DNA of 64,000 nt, taken from positions 648,195 through 712,194 of the forward strand of contig JAJEKV010000184.1 in NCBI GenBank assembly GCA_021234155.1, read 5' to 3'. Positions within the stretch are counted from its first letter, which is position 1, and each line of letters opens with the position of its first letter. Below the pieces are notes generated by a model. The model searched no databases. It had not been told where the DNA came from and worked only from the letters and a program-made list of their open reading frames with translations. This DNA is from Isoetes taiwanensis (taxonomy: Eukaryota; Streptophyta; Lycopodiopsida; Isoetales; Isoetaceae). Made by a program: the position numbers and the translations under genes. This document shows, piece after piece, positions 23,338 through 33,059 of the stretch.

Positions 23338-24689
23338 GAATTTGCCATGTTCGACTTATGAAATTAGGGTTCCAAATCGAGTGAAAACTGTAAACTACAA
23401 ACTTGAAAAACGATGATATAAAGGTGAAGTTTTGACTAAGAAATGCCTTGCTTAACGGCAAACTGCAGAGAAACATTGCATTGCAGTGGCGAATCCGAGC
23501 ACGAGCTTGATACGACGACATTTGAAGGGGAAAATGAGCAGGCAAGACGATTTCAAAAAAGGAGAAAGAAGGAAAATGAGCAATGACCTCTTTTAGGAAG
23601 GACGGGCTGTGGAAAAAAACAGGAAAAGGAAACCGTAAATCGAAGGGATGAAATTAAAGTAAAAACTTTAAGGGTTAAGATTGCACACAAACTATCCTAA
23701 AACGGCTTTATTATTATATATAGATAGATGTTCATAATTGCAAAAACTTCTGATATCAACAACCAAACAAGATGTAAAAGGACATACACGTAGCTAGATA
23801 AAGTTCCCCGATACGTCTCATTCACTTGGCGAGATTTTGCCCAGTGCTTAACTATGAAAGCCAGTTGCCTCAACCGGACATCAATTTTTGCATAGTCATG
23901 CAACAATTTCGAATTAACTACAGCGAGCATATTGTTAACACAAATGTCACATGATATTCCACTTAATGGTTCTGTAAACTTCACAATTGGTACCCATGCA
24001 TGAGTCAATGCCTGGAAGAACCCTTTGTTAGAGGATCTTGTTTGTTAATAAAAACTGACCTGAACGCTTGCCATGTCATTAGCTTCCAAGATATCTGCCA
24101 TCCGAACAACAAGCTCAGCTTTATTTGGATCTTCCTCATCAACAGTCAAGCATACATCAATATCACTATTTCGTACTCCAAATGCATTTGCACATGACCC
24201 AAATAAGAAAAGCTTTGCGCCTGGCCATTCGTGTTCAACCAAGCTATCCAGCCGAGATACAGGAGAAGACTTCCGAAAACCTGTCTGCAAACCCTGGATC
24301 CCTGGTTTCAACCTTTTCCAGGTCGACCCATTTTCCTCTGCCAGATTTTTGCTTTTCATCGGGCTCTCGGAACCATCTACAGCCCCTTCTATAGTTATAG
24401 AAATTGAATCAGATATGGGGTTCAACCTCAAAGAACCATAACATCCAGGCTGTGCAACAAGGTAAGAAAATAGGCTTCGCTGATCTCGCATGATACATGC
24501 CCTGTCGAATATGGCAGAGGACCAGATACGGCACGGGCAGAACAAAACCCTAAGTTGAAGGGTCTCGAGCCGTGCATGTAAAGCAAGGAAAAAATACTTT
24601 TTCTTAGCATAGAACCTTAAATTATAAAACATATATGTATCAAAATTTATGGATTCAACCATTGGAAAGTGTCACGAAAATTAAAGTGA

Positions 24690-24812
24690 GCGTATGTGCA
24701 CTCTAGATATACCGATTAGTATGTCTCATAGAATACTATCATCAAATCATATAAAAACCTTGGAAAAAAAAGTACAAAAATACAAAAACAACCCCCTGTT
24801 ATAATGCTAGAT
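24690..24812 (+). repeat. Conserved terminus T, copy 2, beside URT1 exon 1
   Basis: This is the same terminal sequence as 9,583-9,705, here on the plus strand: GTGCACTCTAGATATACCGA at the start and ACCCCCTGTTATAATGCTAG then AT at the end, followed by ATT. URT1 exon 1 starts within 30 bp of it. Between here and F1b lie all URT1 exons. Confidence 0.7.
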
Positions 24813-25980
24813 ATTCATTGTCCATTGTCTGATATAAATAATAAAAAAAAAACAAAAGATCAATATTATGCAGATACGTGCTTGCCTCTCCCACTGACTT
24901 CTTGCCAAAGAGTTCACATCTCGCATCCTGACTTCTTGCCAAAGAGTTCACAAGTTATGAAAAGGTAATCATTCTGCTAAATCAAAAGAGTAAGGAGTAT
25001 TGTACTTTTTACCTTTTGCATGGATTCTAGAGTAACGGAAAAAAAATGGAAGTTAGTATTTGAGATCATCGGCCAAATCTTTATTTAGTAGTTTCGATGC
25101 AAAAACAGCATTTGCAATCGACATAAATAATGTGATTGCAGCCTTGATTGGAGGTTTGGCTATAGTATTATTACAGTGGATTTGAACAAGCTCTGCTATT
25201 TTAGAATTGCAATTCTGGCCTCAGAAACAAGACGTATATCTACTCTTTGGGGCAGGGAACGTTAGATGATGAGGAAGCAAAGAAAATTGTGCATTGATCA
25301 CAATCTGATAAAATGGCCTCTCATTGTCGATATGGATGCTGACACTAAGCTGAATCTGTTGAATGCCAGACGACTTGAAGAGAACCGACCATCACAATTC
25401 TTGATCCTTACTTAAACAAAGGAATTATCGATTCTTGATCCTTACTTAAACAAAGGAATTATCGCTTTAGTAATTTGCTATGTCCTATAATAAGTTTGTT
25501 TGCAATGTTTTCTTTGACTTTTAGCTCTTGATCTAGCTGTAACTATGTTGAAAATACTATTCGAGTATTGAAGTGTATTGATTTTAGATTCTTCCTACTT
25601 CTTGGTTAGGCAACCAATATGCAATGTAGAAAAGGATGTGATAGAATTAGAAGCTAGGGCCTTGAAGCAAACGAAAAATACTATTCTCAGAATTTAGTTG
25701 TGAGCCCGATCAATTGGCTACGAGTTCGTAAAATACAATTGGCATAAAGGCATGTGGGCCTTCCATGCTCCATGTGGATGGACTTGTTAATCTTAATAAC
25801 CTTTGTCTCTTATGATAAAAGACACTCAACTATGTTATAATGGCATGATAAAGGATAACTATGGATCTGGAAAGCTTACTCATGAATATAGAGACTATTA
25901 CTAGATTGTCTAGTTGGCATTGTGTAGACAATCTTCACGTACTAACATGAAATTCCATCGATCCGAGACATCGGATCGCC
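24813..25980. other. Intergenic, no gene seen
   Basis: The stretch is AT-rich. It contains short tandem duplications (a 33-bp unit with TGACTTCTTGCCAAAGAG near 24,896 and 24,929, and TCGATTCTTGATCCTTACTT near 25,400 and 25,430). I found no coding or RNA signal. Confidence 0.4.
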
Positions 25981-26310
25981 ATTCTAGAATGGGACGAGCA
26001 TGCAGGTTTTGCATGCATGCGGGCGGCGCATGCCCGTTCTGGTTGGGAGTTCGCTATTTTGGGCGTGTTTCTGCATCGACGTCTCATCGGCGCTTCCTCT
26101 TCTCTCAGCAGTACCTATTTCTCTTTGAATTGTTTTCCAGGCAAGGGAGGGGCTTCTTCCTGCCTGGTTTGGCCAATTTGGCGTTCTTTCATGCTGTCCT
26201 TTCCGGCCTTTAGCCTTCGTTCTGTGACCTTCGTCCTCGATCTTAGTTTGTAAGGAAGTCCTTTGGTATTCGGGCGGTTTGTTGGTTTCATGCGAGTCCC
26301 ATTCTAGAAT
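25981..26310. mobile_element. TIR element A (330 bp) of a tandem pair
   Basis: Ends are ATTCTAGAATGGGACGAGCATG at the left (22 bp, so only the first 15, ATTCTAGAATGGGAC, are compared) and its complement, GTCCCATTCTAGAAT, at the right. It is preceded and followed by the same 27 bp, containing the palindrome CGATCCGAGACATCGGATCG. It shares its first 150 bp or so and last 37 bp with element B. Confidence 0.6.
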
Positions 26311-26337
26311 TCCATCGATCCGAGACATCGGATCGCC

Positions 26338-26971
26338 ATTCTAGAATGGGACGAGCATGCAGGTTTTGCATGCATGCGGGCGGCGCATGCCCGTTCTGGT
26401 TGGGAGTTCGCTATTTTAGGCGTGTTTCTGCATCGACGTCTCATCGGCGCTTCCTCTTCTCTCAGCAGTACCTATTTCTCTTTGAACCCACCCTCCCCCC
26501 CTTCTTTGTTTTTGTATTTTTATCGTGTGGCACGCGCGTAATCAGCCCCTCCACTCTGGGAGGTTTGTTTTGTCTTGTTGTTTTTGTTGGTGATGTGCAA
26601 GTACAGGTTAGCGAGCGGCATTTGTTTTCGGCTTCTCCATTCGTGGGTTTTGGGAGCGATTTTTATGCCTTACGTTTGTCTAATCCCCTTGCCGAAGGCT
26701 TATCACTAGGGTTTTTCCTCGAAAACCCGAAAGGGCGGGGTTTTTTAATCCCGGTGATAAGCTTTCGGCAGGTACACTAGCCCAATCTCTATTAGCATTG
26801 TATTTTGTTGGGGTCCAAATGATATAATTGGATTTTCCCTTTATTTTTTTTGTGGGTAGTTCGCATGTGTGCGACTACCCATTATCCACCATTGTAGAAA
26901 ATCTGCTGAGATGAATGAGAAGCAAGTCTAAGTGGCGGTTTGTTGGTTTCATGCGAGTCCCATTCTAGAAT
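26338..26971. mobile_element. TIR element B (634 bp) of a tandem pair
   Basis: It has the same inverted ends as A. The middle differs. After about 26,486 it contains a segment with a long structured hairpin (26,691-26,769) and GGGTAGTTCGCA/TGCGACTACCC (26,855-26,881). The hairpin core closely resembles the 3' end of the LINE at 63.6 kb, so B seems to contain a LINE-like 3' end. No transposase is present. Confidence 0.55.
26691..26769 (+). other. LINE-type 3' stem-loop with GAAA tetraloop
   Basis: The outer stem is GCCGAAGGCTTATCAC with GTGATAAGCTTTCGGC. The inner stem is AAAACCC-GAAA-GGG...GGGGTTTT, followed by TTTTTTAATCCC. Downstream TTTTGTTGGGGTCC also matches sequence after the LINE hairpin (63,549-63,633). 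The inner loop is a GNRA tetraloop here and UUCG there. Confidence 0.7.
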
Positions 26972-28990
26972 AAAGAGCTCTTTTCTTTTTTACCATGAAA
27001 TATAGTCGCCATGAAATAGAATCAATGATCAAGTACTCCAAGCCCATCAATACTGAATGCAGAAGTCATGGATATCTACTATCCAATACTCATCATATGT
27101 ACCATATCATCTTTCGCCTCTCCTAGAATCATGAACTGCCAACCAAACATATTTTGACCTTGCCTGAAATTATGAATCAGTTGGGCATTTATTGCGCAGA
27201 AATGTGGATTCAAACGGGTTCTCTGAACAAGCCATATAGTGAAGAATCAAGGCGGCCTATGTGAGAGATTGAAACATAGATTTATGATTTATAATGGAGG
27301 CAAGCCCTTCTGATCTGTCTCTGCAGTGCCTTGAATTTCAAACATTTCTTTAATGTCTTCTTTTCTCAACTCCCTTTATGATCTCGTACCCGTCGATCCG
27401 GTCTGCCAATTCTTTTTTTCTTGCTTCGGTTACAAGCCTGACCGCCGGAAGCATAAATCCATTTCTTCTTCTTCATTTTTTTTTTCCGTCTTTTATTTCT
27501 CTTTCTTACTCTAGGGCCTGTCTGACCGATTCTTTAAGTTTAATCTGGCTATCTTTCTGTGCATTTGTTTTTCTTATTTCGGCAGATTCATGGGGGTATG
27601 ATACACTTACCCATTATCTCTAAAGCCATAGCAACGTAGTGCCCTTTGCATGCTCATAGCCAATTCATTCCGCCAGATACCGCAGTTTTTTTCTTTTACT
27701 CGCCCTTTCTATCCATGGATATGGAGCCTTACCAAAAGAATAATCTACTTTGTTAATTTGGGATTTTCAGGTTTGGCAAAAAACTTTTTTGGAATTTTCT
27801 TTGTGTTATTTTCTCAAGGTTTTGATGAGTTCCGGCACCGGAACAAATTCCAGACTTTCCAAAAATCAGAGTATTTTCATTTTCTATGATTTTGTATTAG
27901 GGTTCAGCTGGCGATGAGCATGAATGCCACGATATTTCAATCTTATCTTTGCCTCTCGAGCGATCTGAGCTCCCAACCATCTCCCAGTCCTATCTATCTA
28001 TCCGTTTATAACTGGATTGGTCATCGCCGTTCTCGGCCCATGGCAGGAGTCAATATTACGATGAGCCAAAAGGATTTAAAAGAGAGGCCACAGATGACTC
28101 CCCAGATGCCCGATCCTATTTTAGCATACAATTCCGGCCCACTGCGTAGCTTGCAAAGCTACCTCTCAGGTAATTCCTCTGTTTGGTCCTTAAACCAAAT
28201 GACCCAGTGCATTCTTCCGTTATTTTTAATTCCAGCCCACTGCATAAATGGCAGCCTATCAATTTAAGATCAGATATTCATAGTCAGAGAATGGTCCCAT
28301 TCCTTAAAATACTATCTATTTATCTATCCTAAATGTAAGAAGATTATTTCTGGAACTGAATGATTTAGGATACATGAAAAGCTAAATTACTTAGGTGGAA
28401 TAGTGGTGATTGAAATACTGAGAATTATGCAGGGCTCTACCAGAAGATGGGAATTGCTTTTGGTCACAATTGCTTATTCTCTTATATATTTAATAGATCT
28501 CATAGCTTGAGACATAAGTTTTGGATTATTTTGTGTGTCCAACATGCAAAAAATTCAGACCTCTGCCATGATGATGCAGTTCCACTCCATTTTCTCTCAA
28601 AATTAGAACAACCTCAATGCTTTCAGAGCCAATTTGTCTTCACATGTTTATTTGCCTTCTTCTTTTCGGGTTTTGCCACTAGAAATGGCAATCCAACTCT
28701 CTAGGACTATGCAAGATGTTTTATTGAGTGCTTATATATTTATTAAAGTGGGTGCTTGGGGCTTAACAATTTTCTTCTTTAATTCGTCTGCTTCTTTAAT
28801 TCGTCTGCTCTATCATTTAGGAGAGACCCAGACTTCCTTTTTAGGTCATTCGAGGCATCTATTTGATCAGTTGTATCATATCATTTCAATGCATTCAATG
28901 TTGTTGTGGGTTGCATCTTTGGCCATGGAATAGAATCATTTCATTTGAGAGATTATAGATTGCCTGGCTCGGTGACGAGCATTTGTCCTT
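26972..28990. other. No recognised gene; one open frame with a donor at 27,914-28,170
   Basis: An open frame from 27,914 (MSMNATIFQSYLCLSSD..., later KERPQMTPQMPDPILAYNSG) meets a possible donor (CTCAG|GTAATTC) near 28,170 and could be a first exon. I do not recognise it and no following exon is evident. The rest is AT-rich noncoding sequence. Confidence 0.25.
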
Positions 28991-29152
28991 CCTTTCTAGT
29001 AGTAGATCCGAGGCCTGCAAATAGCATATGTGTTGAGCCGAATTTAAAGGGATATTTGGGGCTTTGTCTTGCCTTTCTAGCAGTAGATTCGAGGTCTGCA
29101 AAGATCATATGTTTTGGGCCGGATTTAAAGGGATATTTGGGGCTTTGCAGAA
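28991..29152 (+). repeat. Two-copy tandem repeat, 81-bp period
   Basis: CCTTTCTAGTAGTAGATCCG at 28,991 and CCTTTCTAGCAGTAGATTCG at 29,072 begin two similar units, each ending GGATATTTGGGGCTTTG. The open frame across them follows the repeat. Confidence 0.8.
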
Positions 29153-29841
29153 GGTTATGTACATGATTTATCCATATATTCATGACTTATCCAAAGTATG
29201 TATTATGAGCACTAAGCATGTATGGTATTGTTAATTTGGTTTCTCGATTATATAAGTCATGTAGTTTATAGAAAGGCCATTTCTTCCCTCTTGCTGTTCA
29301 TATAGACCCCATTTTTACTTTGTTGATTAGAAGATGCAGTCATTACATAATCTCTTAACGGAATTGTTATGTTGCACAAGGTTTGAAATTTGATGGTTGC
29401 ATGTGTCTTGAGCTATGCATAGGAAGGCGTGAAGTAGGTTGATTCATCAATTATATGCTTTAGTCTATGAAGGGACTCAGAATTGATGGAGACTTGATAC
29501 CAAATGGCATGTTCTCAAATCCAAAGGTACATTTTTCCCTTAACTGTTTCTTGGACTTGAGATGTGATGTAGTCTATGAGCTCAGAATATGAATGTTTTA
29601 ACATGATGTACAGTTCGAACACTCTTCTGAAGTGGGCCACATGCAGTAATATTTTTTTTATTTCTACTGGTACATACAGAATAATTTCTTAAAATTGCTT
29701 TGCATAAAAGGCTCACTGTTTATTTCTAATCATAAGGAGATGGTGATGGATGGGGTTTGGTAAAGTAGGAAGGCTGCCAATTAGTTGATTGAAATAGAAA
29801 TAGAAGCCTATTCCTACTCAATTGTTGGAAGCGTGAGAAGT

Positions 29842-29990
29842 CACCAAATCAGTTGCATCTTGAGGCGTATGAATTAGAATCTTTGTATCTGTTCTGTCTT
29901 AGTTGGAGGAATGAGCAGTCACCAAATCAGTTGCATCTTGAGGCGTATGAATTAGAATCTTTGTATCTGTTCTGTCTGAGAATACAGATA
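29842..29990 (+). repeat. Two-copy tandem repeat, 78-bp period
   Basis: CACCAAATCAGTTGCATCTT begins at 29,842 and again at 29,920. Each continues through a GAGGCGTATGAATTAGAATC block to CTGTTCTGTCT. Between 29,152 and 29,842 I see nothing. Confidence 0.85.
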
Positions 29991-30179
29991 ATGTTAAAAG
30001 GTTGCTTCATAGATATGTGCAACAATGTACAGTTTGATAGTTTTTGTAGCAAGGGTACCCCCATTAGAATAAAGTAGTCCACACTTGCCATAAGCCTCCA
30101 TAATGTGGCAACATACTGAGGGGAATGTATATTATGTGGGATTAGTACAAAACTCAATCTCTTAAGGTCATGACATGTA

Positions 30180-31047
30180 AGCAGGCGGAATGAGAGGCAT
30201 CCTTGACGCTCTAGCAATAGAGCAGGTTACTTCGTATCTAGGCTTCAGCTAATGGACGTTCTGTAAATTTCCTTTAGATGCTAATTTCCATAAAAGTTAT
30301 AGATCCTACGATCTCTACCACAAATTGATAGCCTCTTTAAGGGATAGTTATATTCTGGCTATCTGGTATCTAGCTTCAGCCAATGCACATTCTGTAAATT
30401 TCTTTTAGATGGTAATTTCTAGAAAAGTTGCAGATCTAACAATGTTTATTACAAATTAGTAGCGTTTCTTTAGATCAGTATGGAAGTTTGTATCTTAGTC
30501 AAAGTCATACCTAAGCAGGAGGAATGGATGCATGCATAATTTAGCTTTAGCAATAGAGAAAGCTATTTAGTATCTGGTTTTCTGCTAATGGACATTCTGT
30601 GAATTTTTCCTACATGGTAATTTCCAGAAACGTTTCGGATCACGCAATCTCTACTGCAAATTGTAAGGGAAAATTATATCCTGAAGTTTTTAATTTGCCC
30701 TGAGCCTTGCATCTATAGGTGAGATACATTGGTCAATTCCCATTTTGCATCTGCCACAATGATTTCTGAAAATTGTGTATTTCAAATTGTCACCTCTATA
30801 CTAATAGAAATGTACCAACATGCTGAGGCAAATGTACGTTAAAGTGATTATCTACTCCATGACATTACCATAAGACTCTGTATCAAGACTCCATATCTTA
30901 TTTAAGGTTGGAGGAATGGATGCACACATGATTCAGCTCTAGCAATAGAGCCAATTACTTGGTTTATGGGCTTCAACTAGAGGACATTCTGTATATTTCT
31001 TCTATTTCTTCTAGATGGTAATTTCCATAAAGTTCCAGGTCTATAGG
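30180..31047 (+). repeat. Diverged tandem repeat array
   Basis: Blocks with GGAGGAATGGATGCA...TAGCAATAGAG, then GGACATTCTGTAAATTTC and TAGATGGTAATTTCC, recur near 30,185, 30,361 (partial), 30,520 and 30,907 at uneven spacing. They are clearly related but diverged. No coding frame survives. Confidence 0.7.
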
Positions 31048-31870
31048 TGCTTTCTCATTCTGGCAACCTCTCTTCAGCTCAATCTAGCGGAGTTCATAAA
31101 CTTCCAGTCAAGGTAAGAGGGTTTTGCATTAGTCTATAATCTCCCTTAATTGTTATTATCCCTGCACGTAGATGCAAGTCAATTCATTTCTTTATTATCT
31201 ACCTAATTGTTATTATCCCTGCATGTAGATGCAAATCGATTCATTTTTTTATTATCTACCTAACAAAGGATTTGTATATTGTTAGGCATGGCAATTCAGT
31301 TAGGCATCCCAAAGCCTTCAAACCTGTAGCATTCTTCTAAAAAATAAGGCATGCAGAGTGTATCCTAATAGCGTCAACGCAACACAAGCACCGTCTTTTC
31401 AAAACTGAACTCTTAAAGCATCTTATGATCTGATCATTGCACTTGCGAATTTCATCGTTTCTATAGGTGCTTTTTCATTCTGGCAACCTCTCTTCAGCTC
31501 AATCTAGCAGAGTTCAGAAACTTCCAGTCAAGGTAAAAGGGTTTTGCATTAGTCTATAATCTCCTTTAATTGTTATTATCCTTGCATGTAGATGCAAGTT
31601 GTTTCATTTCTTTATTATCTACCTAACAAAGGATTTCTATATTGTTGTTAGGCATGGCAATTCATTTAGGCATCCCAAAGCCTTCAAACCTGTAGCATTC
31701 TTACTTCTAAAAAATAAGGCATACAGAGTGTATCCTAATAGCTTCAACACAACCGCCGCCTTTTAAAAACTGAACTTTTAAAGCATCTTATGATCTGGTC
31801 ATTGCATATGAAATGATGGATTTTATCCATCTTGGAACTATGCAATGCACAAACGTAAAAATATTATCTA
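31048..31870 (+). repeat. Two-copy tandem duplication, about 417-bp period
   Basis: TATAGGTGCTTTCTCATTCT at about 31,045 and TATAGGTGCTTTTTCATTCT at about 31,462 begin two units. Both run through GTAGATGCAAGT and ACAAAGGATTT to TAAAGCATCTTATGATCTG. They differ at scattered bases and small indels. From 31,870 to 32,340 short ATTGAAACATTTCATGGACA repeats occur; no gene is seen. Confidence 0.85.
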
Positions 31871-32351
31871 TTATCTTGCCAAAACAAAGACATGAAATGT
31901 TTCAATGGCTAATGCATTGAAACATTTCATGGACATTTTTGTCAGTTGCTAATGTATTGAAAAATTTCATGGACATTTTGGGTCGTTTTTGTGGGATAAA
32001 ATGCTGATGTCAGCTATGTACATAACATTTCAAAATTTCAAGGACATTTTTTATTGTTTTTGTGGGATAAAAGGCTGATGCCAGTTCTGTATATAATTGG
32101 ATAAGTTCAATTACATAGAATCCATGGAGGCCAAAGGCTGCTGTTAAATTCCAGTTGAAAAATGTTTGTGTATGGGTGTTGCAAACTTTATGACTTTCAG
32201 AATAATGGGATCAATCCGCTCTATTTTTATGGTAACTTTTACTTTTTTATTGTGATGAAATTCAAAAGCTACAGGTGATGAAAGCCTTAAATGAATTCTA
32301 GTTTTTTTCTGGTTCGAATTCTAAAATTTTTGTCACACTTTCGATCCCTAA

Positions 32352-32782
32352 GGCCCCGAAGGGGCCAAATTTTTTTTTTTGCAACACAAACCATTAACAT
32401 CCAACATATAAAAAGTAAATCCCCCAACACATAACAACCAACACATAACAACCAACATATAACAACCATTGACATTAACAACCAACACATAACTACCATT
32501 GACATTAATTAACACAACCATTGGGTCCAACACATTTAAATTAAATTCCCCCTTAAACCCCCTTTGGTTTGGGTGCATATTCACACGGGGGGTGACGTAG
32601 GGCAGCGAGAGCCCTCATGATTGTATTTTGCACGTACAAAATCAATATCATATAGTATTCCGCTTGAAATCTTATAGTATTTTGCGAATCTTGTTATACA
32701 GTATAGCAAATTTTGTACTTGCATACCCCACAAACGAGGAACTTTACGTACGGTGTAGATTAAGGAATAAAGGGTGAATGAC
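32352..32782. mobile_element. Fold-back module F3, one arm missing
   Basis: It begins with the hairpin GGCCCCGAAGGGGCC (32,352-32,366) and a long T-run. Then comes an arm with repeated CCAACACATAACAA units, CCCCCTTTGGTTTGGGTGCA, GTAGGGCAGCGAGAGCCC, and the F-type interior to GAATAAAGGGTGAATGAC. The second arm is absent: an unrelated sequence starts about 35 bp before an exon of an unidentified minus-strand gene. The stem differs from F1/F2 by a paired change. Confidence 0.75.
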
Positions 32783-33059
32783 AATTAACCAGAAAATACC
32801 TACTTAAATTCTTACCTCCAATGTCTCCATCGCTTCTTTAAGAATCTAATGATATCCATCTCAGTCACTCCATCACCAAATTGGTCATGAATATATTTCA
32901 AAGTCTTCTGAAGATGGCGTGGTTTAATGTCTTTGAAGTGTTTATCCACTTCCCTGCAGTAAGTTTTCAAAGCATCTGCCGCTTTTTGTTCGAATTCCCG
33001 TCCGGCTTCATCCCTCAATAATTGTCCCTTATAGAAGCACACCTGAATTTCAAATTACT

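Larger units (their letters stand above)
19467..23728 (-). mobile_element. Non-autonomous Helitron carrying gene fragments
   Basis: On the minus strand it begins TCTATCTATATATAATAATA and ends with a hairpin, GCCTAGCAACGCATGGC, ACTTTTT and CTAG. It sits between A and T. Unit 1 preserves the empty site ATAATGA|TGTTCATAATTG at 13,400/13,401, without target duplication. These are the defining Helitron features: 5' TC, 3' hairpin plus CTRR, A^T insertion. No Rep or helicase is encoded, so it needed an autonomous partner. It carries minus-strand PPR and PLP-enzyme fragments. Much of 19,500-22,450 has no recognisable content. Confidence 0.92.
13700..23841. repeat. Tandem segmental duplication, unit 2
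   Basis: This is the second copy of the segment described at 4,827-13,513. It is longer because of a Helitron (19,467-23,728) and a PIF/Harbinger MITE (15,837-16,229). Its right edge is continuous with the rest of URT1 exon 2, so it occupies the ancestral position and unit 1 is the added copy. It lacks the 2.95-kb insertion. Element E is at 14,379-15,064, the 28-bp fold-back at 13,925-14,021, and an extra (ATTCT)3 at about 17,238. Confidence 0.95.
18709..24662 (-). pseudogene. URT1-type terminal uridylyltransferase, 5' exons plus unit 2 exons
   Basis: Exon 1 (24,662-24,057; start uncertain) carries GAKLFLFGSCANAFGVRNSD then IDVCL, the GS and DxD catalytic motifs. Exon 2 (24,011-23,788) encodes [20 protein letters not shown] (third catalytic Asp), [20 protein letters not shown] and [13 protein letters not shown]. 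Exon 3 is 19,448-19,385 and exon 4 is 18,905-18,709. Splice phases join exactly (SSY-VY-VLMCIHF). URT1 adds uridines to deadenylated mRNAs in the cytoplasm. A 4.26-kb Helitron now fills intron 2. Exon 4 has a nonsense codon (GAG to TAG, plus-strand 18,774-18,776) in the FFEYWAY motif. The exons after it are absent. Exon 1 lies against terminus T (24,690-24,812), so its first 50-70 codons may not be native. Most likely a pseudogene. Confidence 0.85.
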
